Below are positions 52,901 to 58,900 of a stretch of DNA of 64,000 nucleotides, piece by piece. Source of the DNA: Sabellastarte sp. h YS-2021. Lineage: Eukaryota; Annelida; Polychaeta; Sabellida; Sabellidae. Numbering within the stretch: position 1 is the stretch's first letter; each line of letters opens with the position of its first letter. The position numbers and the translations under genes were made by a program. The DNA lies in NCBI GenBank assembly GCA_964017235.1, contig OZ024938.1, positions 4,641,454 to 4,705,453 on the forward strand, in the 5' to 3' direction. Below the pieces are notes generated by a model. That model ran no database searches. It had not been told where the DNA came from and worked only from the letters and a program-made list of their open reading frames with translations.

Positions 52901-55900
52901 CGTTTTTGTCAGATGGTGTGAAACAAGTCAGGTGGACTTCAGGAACCCATCTATACAACAAATAGCAGATTTCCTCCTGCACCTTTTCCAGGAGAAGAAT
53001 CTCCAGCCCAGCACTATTGATGGTTACAGGTCAGCCATTGCAGACAAACTGGGAAATACCTCGGTTAATGTCGGCAAGGATGAAAATTTGACTAGACTGT
53101 TAGACAGTTTTCACAGAGATAGACCCAAAGGGCGCCGGGGGGTTCCTGCTTGGAACCTCTCCCTGGTTTTACACCAGCTTACAAAAGCGCCTTTTGAACC
53201 ACTCAGAAAGGCTTCTCTGAAGCACCTTACTTTCAAAACTGTTTTTCTCCTAGCCCTGGCTTCAGGAAAACGCAGGAGTGAGATTCACGCTTGGTTAAAC
53301 AAAAATATCAGACACCAAGCTGATTGGTCCAAAGTTTCCCTCTACCCTTCACCAAGCTACTTGGCGAAAAATCACTTGGCAAAAGAGGGACCAGAGTGCG
53401 TGGCCCCTGTGGTCATCCCGGCCTTAGCCCCCACTCTGGATAAGTCTTTAAAGGAAGACAGATCCCTTTGCCCCGTTCGGGCTCTTCGCTACTACCTGGA
53501 CAAAACGCAGGACCTAAGAACGGGAAAGGAGTTAGTTTTTGTTTCATTCAAACAAGGTTTTAACAAGGACATCTCTCCTGCCACTATCTCGTCCTGGATC
53601 AAACAAACAGTAGTGTTGTGTTATGATCTCTCTGACCAAGATTCCTTGACCTTACATCAGGTTAAGGCCCATGATGTTAGGGCCTTTGCGGCCTCCAAAG
53701 CCTTTCAAGGTGGCATATCTCTGGACCAGATTCTAGCAGCATGCCACTGGAAGTCCCACAACACCTTTACACAGTTTTACCTTAAGGATGTTGCCTGGGC
53801 AGATAAGGAGCTTTTTCACTTGGGTCCTGTGGTGGCTGCCCAGCAAATCCACCACTAGTCCCCTAAGCTTCTTTGTATATAATTATATATAGTGTACATA
53901 CTAGTTAGTTTTAGGTGTAGGCTCACTTTTAGCCTAGGCCTTGGCTTCTCAAAGTCTTTTACTTCAGGTGGGAATTTCCCGTCTGGTAGGTAAGGTATTA
54001 ACTAATAAAAATTTAATTTACTAATTAAAATTTGCAATTTTTCGCCCACCGGTCTCAAGCCTTTACCAAAAATCCCAAGTTGTACAAAATTCCAAGTTGT
54101 ACATGACATATATATATTCTTAGGGGTGTGACGAGTACAAATAATTCGGGTCGATTGCTCGCGGACAAAAATACGACTCGACATCAAGCCCTCGCGAAGT
54201 TTAGTATCCACCATTACAGGAAACAACATCCAATATGGCGGCTCTCGTAAATGACAAAATATGAAGATAAAAGCTTTGAATCGCTTGAATTAGCTGATGT
54301 CACCATATTATATACTTAATATTATGTTAAGAATGGTGGATTATGAGATTTAATGCCAGCAAGGTATGTTATTGTATCCCCGACGCGAAGCGGGGATACT
54401 ATGGATTCATCATCGTTGTCGTCCGCGCCCTCATCCGCAGAGATTTCTTGTTAACGACCTACAGTCCACATTTCTTTCCGGATTTCTTTCATATCTGGCA
54501 GGTGGCTTGATATGGTAGAGGACTCGCCACCCTATCTTTTTGGTAGGCCTTATGTCTAAATTAGGCCTGTGGTAGACAAAAATGTCTAAAATGTGGAATA
54601 TTGCTTGTTAGCGACCTACAGTCCACATTTCTTTCCGGATTTCTTTCATATTTGGCAGGTGGCTTGATATGGTAGAGGACTCGCCACCCTATCATTTTGG
54701 TAGGCTTTATGTCTAAATTAGGCCTGTGGTAGACAAAAATGTCTAAAATGTGGAATATTGCTTGTTAGCGACCTACAGTCCACATTTCTTTCCAGATTTC
54801 TTTCATATTTGGCAGGTGGCTTGGTATGCTAGAGGACTCACCACCCTATCTTTTTGGTAGGCTTTATGTCTAAATTAGGCCTGTGGTAGACAAAAATGTC
54901 TAAAATGCATTAAAAGTCATGAAATCATGCACTAAATCACTTATAACTTGAAAAGTGTTGCATATAGAGCATTTTGTTAAAATATGTTATTCAGATACTT
55001 TTTTGATAGCTACAACATGGTGAGTAACTTGGGTGTCTGCCTCAATAGCTAAGTGAGTAATAGCTACTTTTGGGCTTTTCAGTAACTTCCATCATGAGTA
55101 AAATCACTTATAACTTGAAAACTATTGCATTTACACAATTTTGTATAAATATGTTATTCAGCTACTTTTGGGTCAGCTATAACATAGTAAAATTTCAGAC
55201 CTGTAGCTCATGGCATAGCTGAGTAATAGCTACTTTTAGGTTATCACTGTTGAGTAAATTACTTATAACTTCAAAAGTATTACATTTACAGTATTTTGTT
55301 TCAATATGTTATTCACCTATTTCGGAGTCGCCTATAACATAGCAAAGTTCCAGACCTGTGGCTCATTGCATAGCTGAGTAATAGCTACTTTGAAGTTCAC
55401 ACTGTTGAGTAAATCAGTTGTAGTTGGAAAACTATTGCACTTACAGAAATTTGTGTAAATATGTTATTCAGCTACTTTTGGGTCAGCTATAACATAGTGA
55501 AATTACAGACCTGTAGCTCATGGCACAACTGAGCAATAGCTATTTTCAGGTACTGACTGTTGAGTAAATGACTTGTAACTTGAAAAATATTGCATTTGGA
55601 GTATTTTGTTAAAATATGTTGTTCACCTACTTTTGGGTCAGCTATAACATCGTGAAATTACAGACTTATAGCTCATGGCATAGCTGAGCAATAGCTATTT
55701 TCAGGTTCTCACTATTGAGTAAATCAGTTGTAACTTGAAAACTATTGCATTTACAGTATTTTGCTTAAATATGTTGTTCACCTAATTTTGGGTCAGCTAT
55801 AACATAGAAAAAATTCAGACATGTAGCTCATTGCATAGCTGAGTAATAGCTACTTTGAGGTTATCACTGTTGAGTAAATCAGTTATAACATGAAAACTAT

Positions 55901-58900
55901 TACATTTACAGTATTTTGTTTAAATATGTTATTCACATAATTTTTGGTCAGCTATAACAGAGTGAAATTACAGACCTCTATGTCATGGCATAGCTTACCA
56001 ATATCTACTTTCAGGTTCTCACTGTTGAGTAAATCATTGTATCCACTGGATAGCCGCAGTGTGTAGACAGATTTCACCATTACCGCTCTAACAAAAAAAA
56101 TATTATAGCTAGCCTTCTCAAGTTTGCAAGGTATATTAGAGGGTGCACCACAGTATTCTATTGGTAGGCTTTATGTCTAAATTAGGCCTGTGGCTAAATT
56201 ACTTGCCTACTAAAAATGAGTAATTCTGCATTTTCTCTAAAAGTATTGCAGATAGCAAATTTTTCTTAATTAACTCATTCACCTACTTTTGGGAGAGCTT
56301 TCACATGCTGAATTTCCAGACCTGTAGGTAATTACTCACCTACTCAAAATGAGTAAATGCGAATTATCTCTAAAAGTATTGCAGATAGCCAATTTTTCTC
56401 AAATAAGTCATTCACCTACTTTTGGGAGAGCTTTCACTTGAAGTTTCAGACCCGTAGGTAATTACTCACCTACTGAAAATGAGTAAATGCAAGTTATCTG
56501 TAAAAGTATTGCAGATAGCCAATTTTTGTCAAATAACTCCTTCACCTACTTTTAGGAGACCTTTCACTTGGTGAAGTTTCAGACCTGTAGCTAATTATTC
56601 ACCTACTCAAAATGAGTAAATGCTAATTATCTCTAAAAGTATTGCAGATATCCAATTCTTATCAAATAACTCATTCATCTACTTTTGGGAGAGCTTTCAC
56701 ATGGTGAAGTTCCAGACCCGTAGGTAATTACTCACCTACTCAAAATGAGTAAATTCGAATTATCTCTAAAAGTATTGTACATAGCCAATTTTTCTCCAAT
56801 AAGTTATTCGCCTACTTTTGAGAGAGCTTTCACTTGGTGAAGTTTCAGACCCGTAGCTAATTATTCACCTACTCAAAATGAGTAAATGCGAATTATCTCT
56901 AAAAGTATTGCAGATAGCCAATTTTTCTCAAATAACTCAATTCACCTACTTTTGGGAGAGCTTTCACTTGGTGAAGTTTCAGACCCATAGCTAATTACTC
57001 ACCTACTCAAAATGAGTAAATGCAAATTATCTCTAAAAGTATTGCAGATAGTCAATTTTTGTCAAATAACTCCTTCACCTACTTTTGGGAGAGCTTTCAC
57101 TTGGTGAAGTTTCAGACCCGTAGGTAATTACTCACCTACTGAAAATGAGTAAATGCAAATTATCTCTAAAAGTATTCCAGATAGCCAATTTTTTGTCAAA
57201 TAACTGCTTCACCTACTTTTGGGAGACCTTTCACTTGGTGAAGTTTCAGACCTGTAGCTAATTATTCACCTACTCAAAATGAGTAAATGCTAATTATCTC
57301 TAAAAGTATTGCAGATATCCAATTCTTATCAAATAACTCATTCATCTACTTTTGCGAGAGCTTTCACATGGTGAAGTTCCAGACCCGTAGGTAATTACTC
57401 ACCTACTGAAAATGAGTAAATTCGAATTATCTCTAAAAGTATTGTACATAGCCAATTTTTCTCAAATAACTTATTCGCCTACTTTTGAGAGAGCTTTCAC
57501 TTGGTGAAGTTTCAGACCCGTAGCTAATTATTCACCTACTCAAAATGAGTAAATGCAAATTATCTCTAGAAGTATTGCAGATAGCCAGTATTTCTCAAAT
57601 AACTCATTAATATGAAAACAACTTATAGGAAGTCATGGGCTGCAAATCTTTTCATGTGGTCAGACTTCACCTTGGGCCCCTACTGCTTATTATTGGTCCT
57701 AGAGGTTTGCAATGCGAAAACGACTTATAGGAAATCATGGGCTGTGAATCTTTTGATGTGGTCAGACTTCACCTTGGGCCCCTGCTACAGGTTCAAATAA
57801 GGGTAGCCAAACTTAAAAGTGCTTTCAGCTTGCTTATTAACGAAAAATGCTGTTTATCTTCTAAACTATGTTAGTTGGCCTTTGTTGGTGGATACATCCA
57901 GCATCTGGCCACAGATGCGTCCTTGGTCTAGTTTATATTTTATTTCCTAAAAAACGTAACCGCTTCAATAGGTTATGTGCACACGAGTAGTCGACCCTTA
58001 AAATTGGGATCAAATTTTCGTGAGATTTGCCTCGTTCGGCGAGTGTCGACTGTTCGGTCGCACCCCTATATATTCTAGACTTCCCAACACAACTGACAGT
58101 TGACAAAACATGTGATAGATAGTGCTCTCTTAATGCACTCATGATGCCTGTGGTGTGCCCCTATGTTTTTCTCTAATATATTATTTTTTGTCAACATTTG
58201 TTTATGTTTCAGGAAACTACTAGAACTTGCAAAAGTGTTTGGAAGGTCTCTCTAGGAAAACATCTCAAAAGCCAGTATTTCAATATTGATCAATATGGAA
58301 GGCAAAAATATCGTTTGATTTTGATATACATATTACTATTTGATACAAAAACTAGTGTGCCTCAAATCTGTTGCTAATTGTTTAGTGTTTACTCTTAGTG
58401 CAAGATCAGATCACAGCATTGGTCTTATTTTCAGAATGTTGGTGTCTGTCTCATTCTGTTTCTTTGTATTTTTCTTTTCCAGACAAGAGGTTTGGGTTTG
58501 CACATTTCGCAGACAAGCAGTCAGCAGATATGGCAAAAGAAACACTCCACGGAGAGAGCATCCTCAACAACTTGCTCAAAGTGGGTTGAATTTAGCAGAC
58601 ATCTTAATTTGGCACACGCAGGAAGTAAACAATAAAATCATCTTTGAACCAGTCAATATTCCCATTACAAATACTATGCTTCTGTGAGCTCTATAGTAAC
58701 TGGTTTTAGGGCACAAATTTCATGTGTATGCATCATATTAGAAAGCCATCTAAAAGGTTGATCAGTTTATTTTGGTGGGGGATGAAGTGCATCTACATAA
58801 TAAGCTTCACTTGTGTCTGCAAATACCGTTATCAAAAGAAGTCCATGAAATTGAAAAGGTTCTCTTTAATTGTTTCGGAGATACCGTTGTTTTAATCAGT

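Larger units (their letters stand above)
48375..54042 (+). mobile_element. DIRS-like YR retrotransposon C (coding-intact, right terminus collapsed)
   Basis: Second DIRS family (with D and E), in the intron that splits the last RRM. gag, RT and YR are all uninterrupted. The left terminus includes the full ITR-type region with CRE (TGACGTCA at 48545-48552) and TAGCATCTTTTTCGTTTGGC. On the right, sequence equivalent to the start of an internal complementary region (CGTCTGGTAGGTAAGG) runs straight into the terminal TATTAACTAATAAAAATTTA block, so the region and the long right ITR are missing. Only about 20 bases of inverted repeat remain. It may be unable to replicate despite intact proteins. Confidence 0.9.
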
